Part shown: positions 11,869 to 25,885 of the stretch, piece by piece
How positions within the stretch are numbered: the stretch's first letter is position 1
How the letters are laid out: the number at the start of each line of letters is the position of its first letter
Assembly (NCBI RefSeq): GCF_947090775.1
Contig: NZ_OX352321.1
Span: 1,550,001 to 1,614,000 of the forward strand
Origin: Pseudarthrobacter sp. MM222
Lineage (GTDB): Bacteria; Actinomycetota; Actinomycetes; Actinomycetales; Micrococcaceae
Reading direction: 5' to 3'
DNA length: 64,000 bases
Notes under the pieces: generated by a model
The model's input: the letters and a program-made list of their open reading frames with translations, nothing else
What the model was told of the DNA's origin: nothing
The model's database searches: none
Program-made: the position numbers and the translations under genes

Positions 11869-11904
11869 AAGGACGAACAGAAGGACGTACAGAAGGACGA
11901 ACAG
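11869..11904 (+). repeat. Triplicated Shine-Dalgarno unit before argB
   Basis: Three tandem 12-bp copies of AAGGACGAACAG (the middle copy has one change) fill the gap between argJ and argB. Each copy contains AAGGA, and the last is correctly spaced from the argB ATG. Confidence 0.85.
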
Positions 11905-11905
11905 T

Positions 11906-12864
11906 ATGAACACCCAGACACGCGAGAACACCTCCATGGCCGACGCCCAGAACAAGGCCGGCACGCTGATCGAGGCACTGCCTTGGATCCAGCGCTTCGC
12001 CGGCACCACCATGGTGATCAAGTACGGCGGGAACGCCATGGTCAACGATGAACTGCGCCGCGCGTTCGCCGAGGACGTCGTCTTCCTGCACCACGTCGGC
12101 ATCCACCCTGTGGTGGTGCACGGCGGGGGTCCCCAGATCAACGCCATGCTCAGCCGGCTAGGGATCGAATCCGAGTTCAAGGGCGGCCTCCGGGTCACCA
12201 CCCCCGAGGCCATGGACGTGGTGCGCATGGTCCTCACCGGCCAGGTTGGCCGTGAGCTCGTGGGCCTGATCAACTCCCACGGCCCCTACGCCGTGGGCAT
12301 GTCGGGAGAGGACGGCGGCCTGCTCCGGGCCGTCCGCACGGGCACCGTGGTGGACGGTGAACAGATAGACCTGGGCCTTGTCGGCGAAGTCGTAGGCGTG
12401 AACCCCGAGGGCATCCTGGATATCATCGCGGCCGGGCGGATCCCGGTGATTTCGACGGTGGCCCCGGAGATTGCCGATGACGGAAGCCTCGACATGGGAG
12501 CAAAACAAGCTCAGACCACCGGGCAGGTCCTGAACGTCAACGCGGACACCGCCGCCGCGGCCCTCGCCGAAGCGCTGGGCGCTTCCAAGCTGGTGATCCT
12601 CACGGACGTCGAGGGTCTCTTCGCGAACTGGCCGGACCGCTCCTCGCTGATCTCCTCGCTGACAGCCTCCGAGCTGCGCGAGCTGCTGCCGAGCCTGGAG
12701 TCCGGCATGATCCCGAAAATGGAGGCCTGCCTCCGGGCCGTCGAGGGCGGAGTGGAACGCGCGCACATCGTCGACGGGCGCCTCGCCCACTCGATGCTGC
12801 TGGAAACCTTCACGACCGCGGGCATCGGCACGCAGGTCGTCCCGGACGAGGAAGTGAACGCATA

Positions 12865-12865
<1 letters not shown>
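11906..12865 (+). CDS. argB: Acetylglutamate kinase
   Basis: ArgB phosphorylates N-acetylglutamate with ATP and is often the arginine-feedback-controlled step in cyclic pathways. The 319-residue protein has the amino acid kinase signatures IKYGGNAM (phosphate loop), [13 protein letters not shown] and [16 protein letters not shown]. An N-terminal extension of about 20 residues before the kinase fold resembles the helix that mediates hexamer formation and arginine inhibition in sensitive NAGKs. argD begins at the last base of its stop codon. Confidence 0.97.
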
Positions 12866-15259
<2,394 letters not shown>

Positions 15260-15260
<1 letters not shown>

Positions 15261-15790
15261 TGTCCGCCCAACCGGCAACTCCTGGGGCCAGCCCCGCCAC
15301 CAAGACCGCCCGGCAGGCGCGGATCACCGCCATCCTGACCGGTGAGTCGGTCCGCTCGCAGGCCGAGCTGGCTGCGCTACTGGCGGATGACGGCGTCCAG
15401 GTCACCCAGGCCACCCTGTCCCGGGACCTCGTGGAACTCGGGGCGGTCCGGGTCCGCGGCAAAGACGGTGTGCTCGTTTACGCCGTTCCGGGGGAGGGCG
15501 GGGAGCGCGCGGCCAAGAGCGGCGTCACCCAGGAAATCCTCGACTCCCGGCTCGCCCGGCTCTGCGGGGAACTCCTCGTGACGGCCGAAGCGTCCGCGAA
15601 CATCGTGGTGCTCCGGACCCCGCCGGGTGCGGCCAACTTCCTGGCCCTCGCGATCGACCACTCCGTGATGCCCTCGATCCTGGGGACCATCGCCGGGGAC
15701 GACACCGTGCTGCTCGTCACCCGGGATCCGCTCGGCGGCGCGGCCCTCGCGGCGCGCTTCCTGCAGCTGGCCGAGGAAACCAGCCAGTGA
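15260..15790 (+). CDS. argR: Arginine repressor
   Basis: ArgR binds ARG boxes when arginine is high and represses the pathway. The 176-residue protein has the winged-helix DNA-binding domain ([21 protein letters not shown] to [22 protein letters not shown]) and the C-terminal hexamerisation/arginine domain with [13 protein letters not shown] and [13 protein letters not shown]. Its place inside the operon makes the circuit autoregulated, with the paired TATGCATA sites at argC as the likely target. Confidence 0.96.
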
Positions 15791-15914
15791 GTAAACGACG
15801 GCGGGCGGCAGCCACTAGCTTTTCCTGCTCGGCCTGCCCCGGCGATGTGACAGGCTTTCAGCAAACAGTTTTCCTGACAACTCGAATCAACAAAACAACT
15901 AAGGAGCATTTGAA

Positions 15915-18592
<2,678 letters not shown>

Positions 18593-18608
18593 CGATCCCT
18601 TAGGGTGC

Positions 18609-18667
18609 GCGAGATGACACTTCGCGGCGATGTTTTTCGCAAACACTGCCGTCAAGTGTCATCTCGC
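18609..18667. repeat. 14-bp inverted repeat with 31-nt loop after argH
   Basis: GCGAGATGACACTT and its exact complement flank 31 nt between argH and the next promoter. It could act as the operon's transcription end, or be a small dispersed inverted-repeat element. There is no T-run. Confidence 0.7.
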
Positions 18668-18673
18668 GGTGGT

Positions 18674-18679
18674 TAAGGT
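18674..18679 (+). promoter_or_regulatory. -10 element, leaderless start of pdxH-like gene
   Basis: TAAGGT ends 6 nt before the ATG and there is no Shine-Dalgarno in that gap. Confidence 0.5.
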
Positions 18680-18685
18680 GGGTGC

Positions 18686-19216
18686 ATGAGCGAAACGTTC
18701 CGCCAACTGCTGCGGTCCCTGCCGGACTTCCCCGAAGCACTGCCGGACTTCGATCCGTCCGCGGCGCCCGCCGATCCGGCGGATCTGTTCCGGCAGTGGC
18801 TTGACGAGGCGCTGGCGGCCGGCGTCCAGCAGCCCAACGCCTGCAGCCTCGCCACCGCGGACGAACATGGCCGCCCGTCCGCCAGGATGTTGATCCTGAA
18901 GGACATCGACGACGCCGGCTGGCTCTTTGCGACCTCCCGCACCTCCCGCAAGGGCCACGAACTGACGGCCAATCCGCACGCGGCGTTGAACTTCTACTGG
19001 CAGCAGCAGGGCCGGCAGGTCCGGGTGGCTGGCCCGGTGACGGAGCTCTCCGCCGAAGCCTCCGCGGCCGACTGGCACGCCAGGCCCGGCGCGGACGGCA
19101 GCGACAATCCGGACTGGCAGCTCTACGCGGTCCGGCCCCGCGAGATTGAATTCTGGCAGGCCCGGCACGACCGCCGGCACATCCGCCACCGCTACGGCCC
19201 GGACGAGCTGGGTTAA
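18686..19216 (+). CDS. pdxH: Pyridoxamine 5'-phosphate oxidase family protein
   Basis: The 176-residue protein matches the PdxH family, FMN enzymes that oxidise pyridoxamine phosphate or pyridoxine phosphate to PLP. Visible motifs are PNACSLATADEHGRPSARMLILKD, FATSRTSRKGHELTANP and the C-terminal PREIEFWQ. It is some 40 residues shorter than E. coli PdxH, with a reduced N-terminus and an abrupt end at RHRYGPDELG. It could therefore be a PdxH-like oxidase with another flavin role. Its PLP product would fit the many PLP enzymes, but no link to the arg genes is shown. Confidence 0.8.
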   Translation: MSETFRQLLRSLPDFPEALPDFDPSAAPADPADLFRQWLDEALAAGVQQPNACSLATADEHGRPSARMLILKDIDDAGWLFATSRTSRKGHELTANPHAALNFYWQQQGRQVRVAGPVTELSAEASAADWHARPGADGSDNPDWQLYAVRPREIEFWQARHDRRHIRHRYGPDELG

Positions 19217-19240
19217 TCCCGATTAGCCCGGTTGCTCGGC

Positions 19241-19246
19241 TAGGAT
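19241..19246 (+). promoter_or_regulatory. -10 element, leaderless start
   Basis: TAGGAT ends 6 nt before the ATG of the mycothiol-dependent enzyme; no Shine-Dalgarno is visible. Confidence 0.5.
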
Positions 19247-19252
19247 GGCGCC

Positions 19253-20002
19253 ATGACCCCAATCACACCGGAACAACTGCTGGACGAACTCCGCCGCGCC
19301 GCCGACGTCGTGGCCGGGATCGTCGCGAAACTGACCGAACAGGACGTCGAGGCGCCCTCCGAGCTGCCGGGCTGGACCCGGGGACACGTGCTGGCCCACC
19401 TCACAGGCATCGCCAATGCGATGGCCCGCCAGCTGGAATACGCGGCCCGCGGCGAAAACATCGAGCTGTACGACGGCGGCGTCGAGGGCCGCACGCGGGC
19501 CATCGAGTTGGCCGCCGGACACAGCCTGGCGGAACACCGGGCCGACCTCGACTCAGCATTGGCCAGGGCCCTGCGCGCCTTCGACTCCCTCGACGGCGCG
19601 GGCTGGAAGCGGCCCATCACGTACCGCGGGGGAGTCGTGTTCGACGGCGGGCTGGCGCTTTGGCGCGAACTCGTCATCCACGCCACCGACCTCGGCACGG
19701 GCCGCGGCCCCGAAACCTGGAGCCGACCGTTCTGCGAGCAGCTCTTCGACTTCCTCGCCGCGCGGGTGCCCGACGGCGAACGGTTCGTGCTTCAGCCGCT
19801 CGGCCTGCCCGCGGTGGCCATCGGAACACCCGGCGGCACGTCGACGGTCATCAACGGAATGCTTACCGACATCGCCGCGTGGCTCGCCGGCCGCACGCCC
19901 ACCCTCGGGAGCCTGCGCGCCACGGCAGCGGCCGACGGCGTCGACCTTCCGGAACTGTTGCCCTGGCCGGCCGGGACGCCCGTCACCAACGTCAACAAAT
20001 AG
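19253..20002 (+). CDS. Maleylpyruvate isomerase family mycothiol-dependent enzyme
   Basis: The 249-residue protein has the DinB-like N-terminal metal-binding helix bundle of the MDMPI family. The segment LPGWTRGHVLAHLTGIANAM carries conserved His residues, and LALWRELVIHATDLGTG the third. The family uses mycothiol as cofactor in actinobacteria, for example in gentisate breakdown. No gentisate pathway genes are adjacent, so the substrate is open. It converges on the ogt gene with a 24-bp gap. Confidence 0.85.
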   Translation: MTPITPEQLLDELRRAADVVAGIVAKLTEQDVEAPSELPGWTRGHVLAHLTGIANAMARQLEYAARGENIELYDGGVEGRTRAIELAAGHSLAEHRADLDSALARALRAFDSLDGAGWKRPITYRGGVVFDGGLALWRELVIHATDLGTGRGPETWSRPFCEQLFDFLAARVPDGERFVLQPLGLPAVAIGTPGGTSTVINGMLTDIAAWLAGRTPTLGSLRATAAADGVDLPELLPWPAGTPVTNVNK

Positions 20003-20026
20003 GCGCCACCAGGCGCGGCGGGCGGC

Positions 20027-20542
20027 CTACTTAAGCTCGGCCAGTGCTGTCTGGCGTTCCCGGTCCAGCAGGCTCTCCTTGATGGCCAGGCCCCAACGGA
20101 AGCCGCCCAGGCTGCCGTCGGTCCGGATGACCCGGTGGCAGGGCACGAACAGCGCCGCCGCGTTGAACGCGCAGGCGCTGGCCGCGGCCCGGACCGCCTT
20201 TACGTTCCCGGACAGTTCCGCATATTCCGTATACGTCACAGGGCGTCCCGGCGTCACGGTCCGGAGCATTTCCCAGGCGTGGTTGCGGAACGGGCCGGAT
20301 TTCTGCACGACGGGAACGTCCATGGCGGGGGCAGGATTGCCCGCATAGAACTCCTCGACGGCGGCTGAAATGGTGCCGAGGTCCGTGACCGGCTCGTATT
20401 CACCTGGAAGCAGCTCAGGATGGATCTGGCCGGTCAGTTCGCCCGGAACGGCGGTCCAGCCCGACGCCAGCACCGCGCCGTCCCTGGCAATGATGGTGAA
20501 GGGACCGTCGGGGGTGGACATGGTCAACAACTGGGCTTTCAT
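20027..20542 (-). CDS. ogt: Methylated-DNA-protein-cysteine methyltransferase
   Basis: This suicide enzyme removes O6-alkyl groups from guanine. The acceptor cysteine is in [22 protein letters not shown] near residue 137, preceded by the DNA-binding region [17 protein letters not shown] start at the ATG at 20542 ([18 protein letters not shown]), which overlaps the upstream ada-alkA stop by 4 bp; the longer frame reaches back inside that gene. It is the second gene of an alkylation-repair operon. Confidence 0.95.
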   Translation of the reverse strand: MKAQLLTMSTPDGPFTIIARDGAVLASGWTAVPGELTGQIHPELLPGEYEPVTDLGTISAAVEEFYAGNPAPAMDVPVVQKSGPFRNHAWEMLRTVTPGRPVTYTEYAELSGNVKAVRAAASACAFNAAALFVPCHRVIRTDGSLGGFRWGLAIKESLLDRERQTALAELK

Positions 20543-22050
20543 GGCGTCACTTTCTTCGGGATGGGGGTCTTTGTGCGGGCGGCGGCCTGGGCCTCTGCTG
20601 CCGCGCGCCAGAGGTGCATGGTGGCGTAGGACCGCCACGGGCTGAGCTCACGGAAATCGGGGTGCAGCCCCGTGTTGTCCGGGAGATTTCCAAGGGACCG
20701 GATGCCGTTCCGCACCGCCGCATCGTTGGCAAGGAAAACATCCGGCGCCCCGATCACCCGCATCGCGACATAGCCGACCGTCCAGGGCCCGACCCCGGCG
20801 AGCGGGAGCAGCTTGGTTTCAAGCCGGGGAAGGTCGTCGCCGTAACCGAAATCCAGGTCTCCTGACGCCATCGCCGCTGCGGCCCCGCGGACGGAATCGA
20901 TCCGGCGCTGCGGGCCCCGGAGCAGTTCGAATCCGGTGTCCGCAATCTGCGCCGCCGTCGGGAAGATGCGGCCCAGGCCGTCGGCGGGCACCAGGCTCGC
21001 GCTCCCGGCCTGGGACAGCTGAACCAGGGCCGTCCGGGCGGCCGCCACAGTGATCTGCTGCCCGATCATGGCCCGGACCAGCAGCTCCTGCGGGTCCACT
21101 GCGCCCGGCATCCGCATGCCGGGTGCAGCGGCGACGCGAGCCGCGAGCCGCGGATCCGCGGCCAGGGCCGCATCGATCGCGACCGGGTCGGCGTCCAGAT
21201 CCAGCAAGCGGCGGACCCTGCTGAGCAGCGAGGCCAGGTCCCGCAGGTCGACGGCCCCGATCGTGAGGACAAGGGGCCGGCCCGCCGCCGCGGCGTCGTA
21301 GTCCACCCGGAACCGGGCGTCACCGTGGGCCAGCCGCAGGGTTCGGGCGTAGGAATGCGGGGTGCCTTCCTCGATCCCGGGGATGGCGCGGACGGCGAGG
21401 AAATCGAAGATACCCGGGTCGAATGGTTCCCGATACGGCAGATTCAAGGTCAGTGCCGTCGACGAGACCGCGGCCGGGGTTGGGCCCCGGTGGTGTCGGG
21501 CGGTGGCCCGCAGTGCGGACGGCGTCATCGCGAAGACCTCGCCGATCGTTTCGTTGAATTGGCGCACGCTGCTGAAGCCAGCGGCGAACGCGATATCGGC
21601 GGCCTTCATCGCTGTGGACACCAGCAGCGTCCGGGCGGTCTGGGCCCGGCTGGCCCGGGCCAGCGAAAGCGGACCCGCGCCCAATTCAGAACTCAGGATT
21701 CGGTTCAGCTGCCGCGACGAATAGCCCAGCCGGGCTGCGAGCCCTTCGACGCCGTCGCGGTTGATCACGCCGTCATTGATCAGCCGCATGGCCCGGCCCG
21801 CGATGTCCGAGCGGAGGTTCCACGCGGGCGTGCCCGGAACTGCCTCCGGCAGGCAGCGCTTGCAGGCCCGGTAGCCGGCGTCGTGCGCCGCCGCGGAGGT
21901 CTCGTAGAAAGTGACGTTACCGGCTTTGGGGGTCCGGGCGGGGCAGGAGGGCCGGCAGTAGATGCCGGTGGTCCGGACCGCCGTGTAGAACTGCCCGTCG
22001 AAACGGGTGTCCCGGGCGTCGATTGCCCGGTAGCGCTGCCAGAAGTCCAT
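20539..22050 (-). CDS. Ada-AlkA fusion: methyl-sensing regulator and 3-methyladenine DNA glycosylase
   Basis: The 503-residue protein joins three parts. Residues 1-75 form the Ada zinc domain with [11 protein letters not shown] and ACKRC, whose first cysteine accepts a methyl group from phosphotriesters. Residues ~85-185 are an AraC-type helix-turn-helix ([20 protein letters not shown]). Residues ~200-500 are AlkA_N plus an HhH-GPD glycosylase, with [18 protein letters not shown] and [28 protein letters not shown] carrying the catalytic Asp. A damage sensor, activator and repair enzyme are thus on one chain, with Ogt encoded next to it. It is divergent from mpg. Confidence 0.95.
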   Translation of the reverse strand: MDFWQRYRAIDARDTRFDGQFYTAVRTTGIYCRPSCPARTPKAGNVTFYETSAAAHDAGYRACKRCLPEAVPGTPAWNLRSDIAGRAMRLINDGVINRDGVEGLAARLGYSSRQLNRILSSELGAGPLSLARASRAQTARTLLVSTAMKAADIAFAAGFSSVRQFNETIGEVFAMTPSALRATARHHRGPTPAAVSSTALTLNLPYREPFDPGIFDFLAVRAIPGIEEGTPHSYARTLRLAHGDARFRVDYDAAAAGRPLVLTIGAVDLRDLASLLSRVRRLLDLDADPVAIDAALAADPRLAARVAAAPGMRMPGAVDPQELLVRAMIGQQITVAAARTALVQLSQAGSASLVPADGLGRIFPTAAQIADTGFELLRGPQRRIDSVRGAAAAMASGDLDFGYGDDLPRLETKLLPLAGVGPWTVGYVAMRVIGAPDVFLANDAAVRNGIRSLGNLPDNTGLHPDFRELSPWRSYATMHLWRAAAEAQAAARTKTPIPKKVTP

Positions 22051-22129
22051 GGGTTCATCCTGCCAGCATCGCGAGGCGGCTGCTAGCGGAAATCGGACAC
22101 GGGGGTGGAGGGTGCGGTGCGCCGTTTGT

Positions 22130-22135
22130 TAAAGT
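22130..22135 (+). promoter_or_regulatory. -10 element, leaderless start of mpg
   Basis: TAAAGT ends 6 nt before the mpg ATG. The 91-bp region shared with ada-alkA is where methylated Ada would be expected to act. Confidence 0.5.
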
Positions 22136-22141
22136 CGGACT

Positions 22142-22774
22142 ATGACTTCCAGCGTTCGCGAACTGCTTTCCGCCGATGCCCGGCAGGTGGCGCCGCTGCT
22201 GCTGGGGGCAGTGTTGACGCACGAGGGGCGCGACGGCACGGTAGCGGTGCGGATCACCGAGGTGGAGGCTTATCTCGGTCCGCACGACTCCCTGCACCCC
22301 GACCCGGGATCACACACCTTCCGCGGCGCGACGGCCCGCAATGCGCCGATGTTCGGCCCGGCAGGACACCTCTATGTCTACTTCACCTACGGCCTTCACC
22401 ATTGCGCCAACATCGTCTGCGGACCGGTTGGCCTGGCCTCGGCGCTGCTGCTGCGCGCCGGTGAGGTGGTGGCGGGGGAGGAACTGGCACTCTCCCGGCG
22501 CCCGACGTCGAAATTTCCCAAGGACCTGGCCAGCGGACCGGCCCGGCTGGCCACCGCGCTCGGACTGACGACGGCGGACAGCGGCCGGGATGCGCTCGGC
22601 ACCCCGTTCCACCTGGAGCTGCCGCAGGCCCCGGCGGAGGACATCAGCTCGGGCCCCCGGGTCGGAGTCTCCGGCGCCGGCGGGACGCACGATTATCCCT
22701 GGCGCTTCTGGCTGACCGGCGACCCCACCGTCTCCCGCTACAAGGCGGGCAAAGTGCGGACGCGGGCCCGCTGA
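22142..22774 (+). CDS. mpg: 3-methyladenine DNA glycosylase, AAG/MPG type
   Basis: This 210-residue protein belongs to the Pur_DNA_glyco family, which flips out and excises 3-methyladenine, hypoxanthine and related bases. The start LLLGAVLTHEGRDGTVAVRITEVEAYLGP, TFRGATARNAPMFGPAGHLYVYFTYG and the C-terminal YPWRFWLTGDPTVSRYK are family landmarks. It gives the cell a second glycosylase alongside the AlkA domain across the promoter. The equivalent M. tuberculosis gene also lies just upstream of tyrS. Confidence 0.95.
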   Translation: MTSSVRELLSADARQVAPLLLGAVLTHEGRDGTVAVRITEVEAYLGPHDSLHPDPGSHTFRGATARNAPMFGPAGHLYVYFTYGLHHCANIVCGPVGLASALLLRAGEVVAGEELALSRRPTSKFPKDLASGPARLATALGLTTADSGRDALGTPFHLELPQAPAEDISSGPRVGVSGAGGTHDYPWRFWLTGDPTVSRYKAGKVRTRAR

Positions 22775-22784
22775 TCCCTGCCAG

Positions 22785-22790
22785 TAAGGT
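22785..22790 (+). promoter_or_regulatory. -10 element, leaderless start of apt
   Basis: TAAGGT ends 6 nt before the apt GTG; no Shine-Dalgarno is visible. Confidence 0.5.
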
Positions 22791-22796
22791 TGATGC

Positions 22797-23360
22797 GTGA
22801 ATCAACGCCAGCAGGACCCGAACCAGACGACGAACGCAACACCGGTGGATGAGCTGATCAGCAGCCTCTGCGCCACCATCCCCGATTACCCCAAACCGGG
22901 CATCAACTTTAAAGACCTGACGCCCGTCTTCGCGGACGGAGCCGCGTTTAAGGCTGTCGTTGAGGCCCTGGTGGCGCCGTTCCGGGGCCAGTTCGACGCC
23001 GTCGCCGGCGTGGAAGCGCGCGGTTTCCTGCTGGCCGCGGCCGCTGCCTACGCCACCGGTACGGGGGTCGTGACGGTCCGCAAGGCCGGCAAGCTCCCGC
23101 GCGAAGTGGTTTCGGAGGACTACGCCCTGGAATACGGCAAGGCCACCTTGGAGCTGCACACCACCGACCTCGCCCCGGGCAGCCGGGTGCTCATCCTGGA
23201 CGACGTCCTCGCCACCGGCGGCACCCTGGGGGCAGCAGTAGGGCTGTTCGAACGCTGCGGCATCCAGGTGGCCGGCGTGGGTGTGGTTCTTGAACTCGAG
23301 GACCTGCCTGGCCGCGCCGCCCTGGCAGGGCTGCAGGTCCGGTCCCTCCTGCGCGTATAG
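22797..23360 (+). CDS. apt: Adenine phosphoribosyltransferase
   Basis: Apt salvages adenine to AMP with PRPP. The 187-residue protein has IPDYPKPGINFKDLTPVF, the adenine/hood region GVEARGFLLAAAAAY, and the PRPP-binding loop VLILDDVLATGGTL near residue 140. The GTG start is the first possible one and lies 6 nt after a -10 hexamer. In this window it is not next to relA, its frequent neighbour in actinobacteria. Confidence 0.95.
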   Translation: MNQRQQDPNQTTNATPVDELISSLCATIPDYPKPGINFKDLTPVFADGAAFKAVVEALVAPFRGQFDAVAGVEARGFLLAAAAAYATGTGVVTVRKAGKLPREVVSEDYALEYGKATLELHTTDLAPGSRVLILDDVLATGGTLGAAVGLFERCGIQVAGVGVVLELEDLPGRAALAGLQVRSLLRV

Positions 23361-23383
23361 CTGGACCGTTCCTCCCGCCTCGG

Positions 23384-23438
23384 TAGAATGCCTGCACAAA
23401 CGGACACATGCCAGCGTTTACCGAAATGGTTGTAGAAT
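23384..23438 (+). promoter_or_regulatory. Possible helR promoters (two TAGAAT hexamers)
   Basis: TAGAAT occurs at 23384-23389, with TGGACC 16 bp upstream, and again at 23433-23438. Either would give a leader of about 30-80 nt before the helicase gene. I looked for the inverted-repeat rifamycin-associated element described upstream of actinobacterial helR genes and did not find one. Confidence 0.4.
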
Positions 23439-23472
23439 GGTTGGTCTGTCTTTTTCGATAGGGGAACGTTCG

Positions 23473-25701
23473 ATGCACCACGCTGATTTGGCCCATGAAC
23501 GCGACTACGTGGCCGGACTTTATGCCCGGCTGGACGAGTTGCGGGCAGAGAAGCGCGCCCAGCTGGCCCAGGTCCGCCGCGCCGGTGCGGTGGGCACCAT
23601 GCAGAACGTCTCCGAGCGTGACGCGTTTGCCGCGATGTACGAGGACCGGCTGGCGCAGCTTGACGCCGTCGACGACCGGCTGGTGTTCGGCCGGCTCGAC
23701 CTCGATTCGGGGGAGGCACAGTACATCGGCCGCATCGGGCTGACAACCGAGGACCTGCAGCGCCTCATGGTGGACTGGCGTGCCCCGGAGGCCGGCCATT
23801 TCTATCAGGCCACCGCCTTCGACCGGCAGGGTGTCCGCCGGCGCAGGCACCTGATCCTGCAGGGCCGGGAAGTCAAGGCGATCGAGGATGACGTGCTCGA
23901 CGCGGACATGCTCTCCGACGACGATTCGCTGCAGGGCGAAGGCGCCCTGCTGGCGGCGCTCAACTCCAAGCGGACCGGCCGGATGTCGGACATCGTGGGG
24001 ACCATCCAGTCCGAGCAGGACCGGATCATCCGGTCCTCCATCTCCGGCGCGCTCGTGGTCCAGGGCGGCCCTGGTACGGGCAAGACCGCCGTCGCGCTGC
24101 ACCGCGCCGCCTACCTGCTCTACACCCACCGCGAACGCCTCAAGACCGCCGGGGTGCTCCTCGTGGGCCCGTCGTCGTCCTTCATGAAGTACATCGAACG
24201 GGTGCTGCCCTCCCTCGGCGAGACTGGCGTTGTGATGGCAAGCGTCGGCCGCCTGATGCCCGGCATCCACGCGGTCGCCGAGCCGGAACCAGCCGTGGCC
24301 GCCATCAAGGGGCGGCTGGACATGGCCCAGGTGGTGGCGAACGCCGTGGCCAACCGGCAGCGCCTCCCGGCCGGAAACCGGGTCCTCGAAGTCGACGGGC
24401 GGAAGCTGCTGCTGACTCCACGCCAGGTCCGCCGTGCCCGCGACAGGGCGCGCGCCACGGGGAAGCCGCACAACGAGGCCCGCGTATCGTTCGTCAAGAT
24501 CCTGCTGCGCGAGCTCACCGAACAGATGACCGAGTTGGTTGAGGCAGGCAACATCGGCAACAACGCAGACCGCTCCTACCTTGCCGAGGATGTCCGCTCC
24601 GCCCGGGACGTCCGCGTCGCGCTGAACCTCTGCTGGATGCCGATGACGCCCGAGAAGCTCGTGACGGAGCTGCTGAGCAAGCCGGATCTTCTGGAGGCCT
24701 GCACGCCGAACCTCAGCGCCGCCGAGCGCGCCATGCTGCTTCGGTCCGCCGATGCGCCGTGGACCGAGGCCGACGTGCCGCTGCTGGACGAAGCCGCCGA
24801 GCTGCTCGGCGAGCTTGACGCGGCGGCCGGCAGGGGACTGGCCCAGCAGGAACACGACCGTGCCCGCGATCTCGCCAACGCGAAGCAGACCCTGGTCAAC
24901 ATGGAAACCGCCGGGGTGGATGTGCTGATCTCCGCCGAAGACCTCGTGGACCAGAACCAGGAGCGCGAGACCCGGCTGACCGCCGCGGAGCGCGCCACGA
25001 CCGACCGCAACTGGGCCTTCGGGCACATCGTGGTGGACGAGGCGCAGGAGCTGTCGCCGATGCAGTGGCGCCTGCTGGTCCGCCGTTGCCCGCTGAAATC
25101 GTTCACCATCGTTGGCGACATCGCTCAGACGAGTTCCGTTGCCGGCGCAAATTCCTGGCAAAGCGCCCTCGCCCCAATGTTCGGGGACCGCTGGCAGCTT
25201 GAGGAACTCACCGTCAACTACCGGACACCGTCCCAGATCGCCGAAGCGGCCGCCCGGATGGCCAACGCAGCGGGGCTGGTTGTATCGGCGCCCAAGGCGG
25301 TCCGCGAGGGACGCTGGTCCCCGGTCATCGACCGTGTCCAGCCGGACCAGATCGTCCGCAAGCTCGTGGAAGTGCTCCCGGAGGAATTGGACGCCCTCGA
25401 CGGCGGCCTGCTGGCCGTCATCGCCGACGGAAACCTTCTCCCGGAGGCCATCGCCGCGCTGCGCGCCGTCTACGGCCGCCGTGTCGGCACCGATGCCGGC
25501 AGTTACGTGCAGGACATCGTCGTGATCAGCCCCCGCGAGGCCAAGGGCCTGGAGTTCGACGGCGTCGTGGTGCTGGAGCCGTCGGCCATGCTCAACCACG
25601 AACACGGACGCGTCGGCGACCTCTACGTTGCCATGACAAGGCCCACCCAGCGGCTGCGGCTCATCGCTGCGGCCGGCATCCCTGCGGGCATCGAAGACTG
25701 A
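23473..25701 (+). CDS. helR: HelD/HelR-type RNA polymerase recycling ATPase
   Basis: This 742-residue superfamily 1 ATPase resembles HelD/HelR proteins, which pull stalled RNA polymerase off DNA and, in some actinobacteria, protect it from rifamycins. The N-terminal coiled coil (residues ~1-60) would enter the secondary channel. Walker A is GGPGTGKTAVALHR near residue 200, Walker B is VVDEAQELSPMQWR near 522, and the SF1 motif VNYRTPSQIAEAA follows. I chose the ATG at 23473, preceded by AGGGGA; an upstream ATG at 23437 has no ribosome site. Other UvrD-like roles are less likely given the insert pattern. Confidence 0.85.
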   Translation: MHHADLAHERDYVAGLYARLDELRAEKRAQLAQVRRAGAVGTMQNVSERDAFAAMYEDRLAQLDAVDDRLVFGRLDLDSGEAQYIGRIGLTTEDLQRLMVDWRAPEAGHFYQATAFDRQGVRRRRHLILQGREVKAIEDDVLDADMLSDDDSLQGEGALLAALNSKRTGRMSDIVGTIQSEQDRIIRSSISGALVVQGGPGTGKTAVALHRAAYLLYTHRERLKTAGVLLVGPSSSFMKYIERVLPSLGETGVVMASVGRLMPGIHAVAEPEPAVAAIKGRLDMAQVVANAVANRQRLPAGNRVLEVDGRKLLLTPRQVRRARDRARATGKPHNEARVSFVKILLRELTEQMTELVEAGNIGNNADRSYLAEDVRSARDVRVALNLCWMPMTPEKLVTELLSKPDLLEACTPNLSAAERAMLLRSADAPWTEADVPLLDEAAELLGELDAAAGRGLAQQEHDRARDLANAKQTLVNMETAGVDVLISAEDLVDQNQERETRLTAAERATTDRNWAFGHIVVDEAQELSPMQWRLLVRRCPLKSFTIVGDIAQTSSVAGANSWQSALAPMFGDRWQLEELTVNYRTPSQIAEAAARMANAAGLVVSAPKAVREGRWSPVIDRVQPDQIVRKLVEVLPEELDALDGGLLAVIADGNLLPEAIAALRAVYGRRVGTDAGSYVQDIVVISPREAKGLEFDGVVVLEPSAMLNHEHGRVGDLYVAMTRPTQRLRLIAAAGIPAGIED

Positions 25702-25705
25702 CGCG

Positions 25706-25793
25706 CGGCCGGCCGCCGTCGCGGCGGGCTGCCGGGTGGCGAGCCGGATCGGCCGGCCGCCGTCGCGGCCGGCTGCCGGGTGGCGAGCCGGAC
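25706..25793. repeat. Tandem duplication of a 44-bp GC-rich unit
   Basis: Two adjacent 44-bp copies (25706-25749, 25750-25793) differ at only two bases. Each contains CGGCCGGCCGCCGTCGCGGC and TGCCGGGTGGCGAGCCGGA. They lie between the helR stop and the tyrS promoter. Confidence 0.85.
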
Positions 25794-25872
25794 CGGCCCC
25801 GGGCCCGGCAGTCTGGCCTCGGGGATGCCGTGCTCCCGCTGGTAACACGCGCTGGGCAGGTCCTGATCCTGC

Positions 25873-25878
25873 TAACTT
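25873..25878 (+). promoter_or_regulatory. -10 element, leaderless start of tyrS
   Basis: TAACTT ends 7 nt before the GTG start, with no Shine-Dalgarno in between. A leaderless tyrS mRNA would exclude a T-box leader. Confidence 0.45.
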
Positions 25879-25885
25879 AGATTGC

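Noticed and set aside
23361..23472. Rifamycin-associated inverted repeat upstream of helR
   Set aside because: I looked for the described palindrome and found only two -10-like hexamers.
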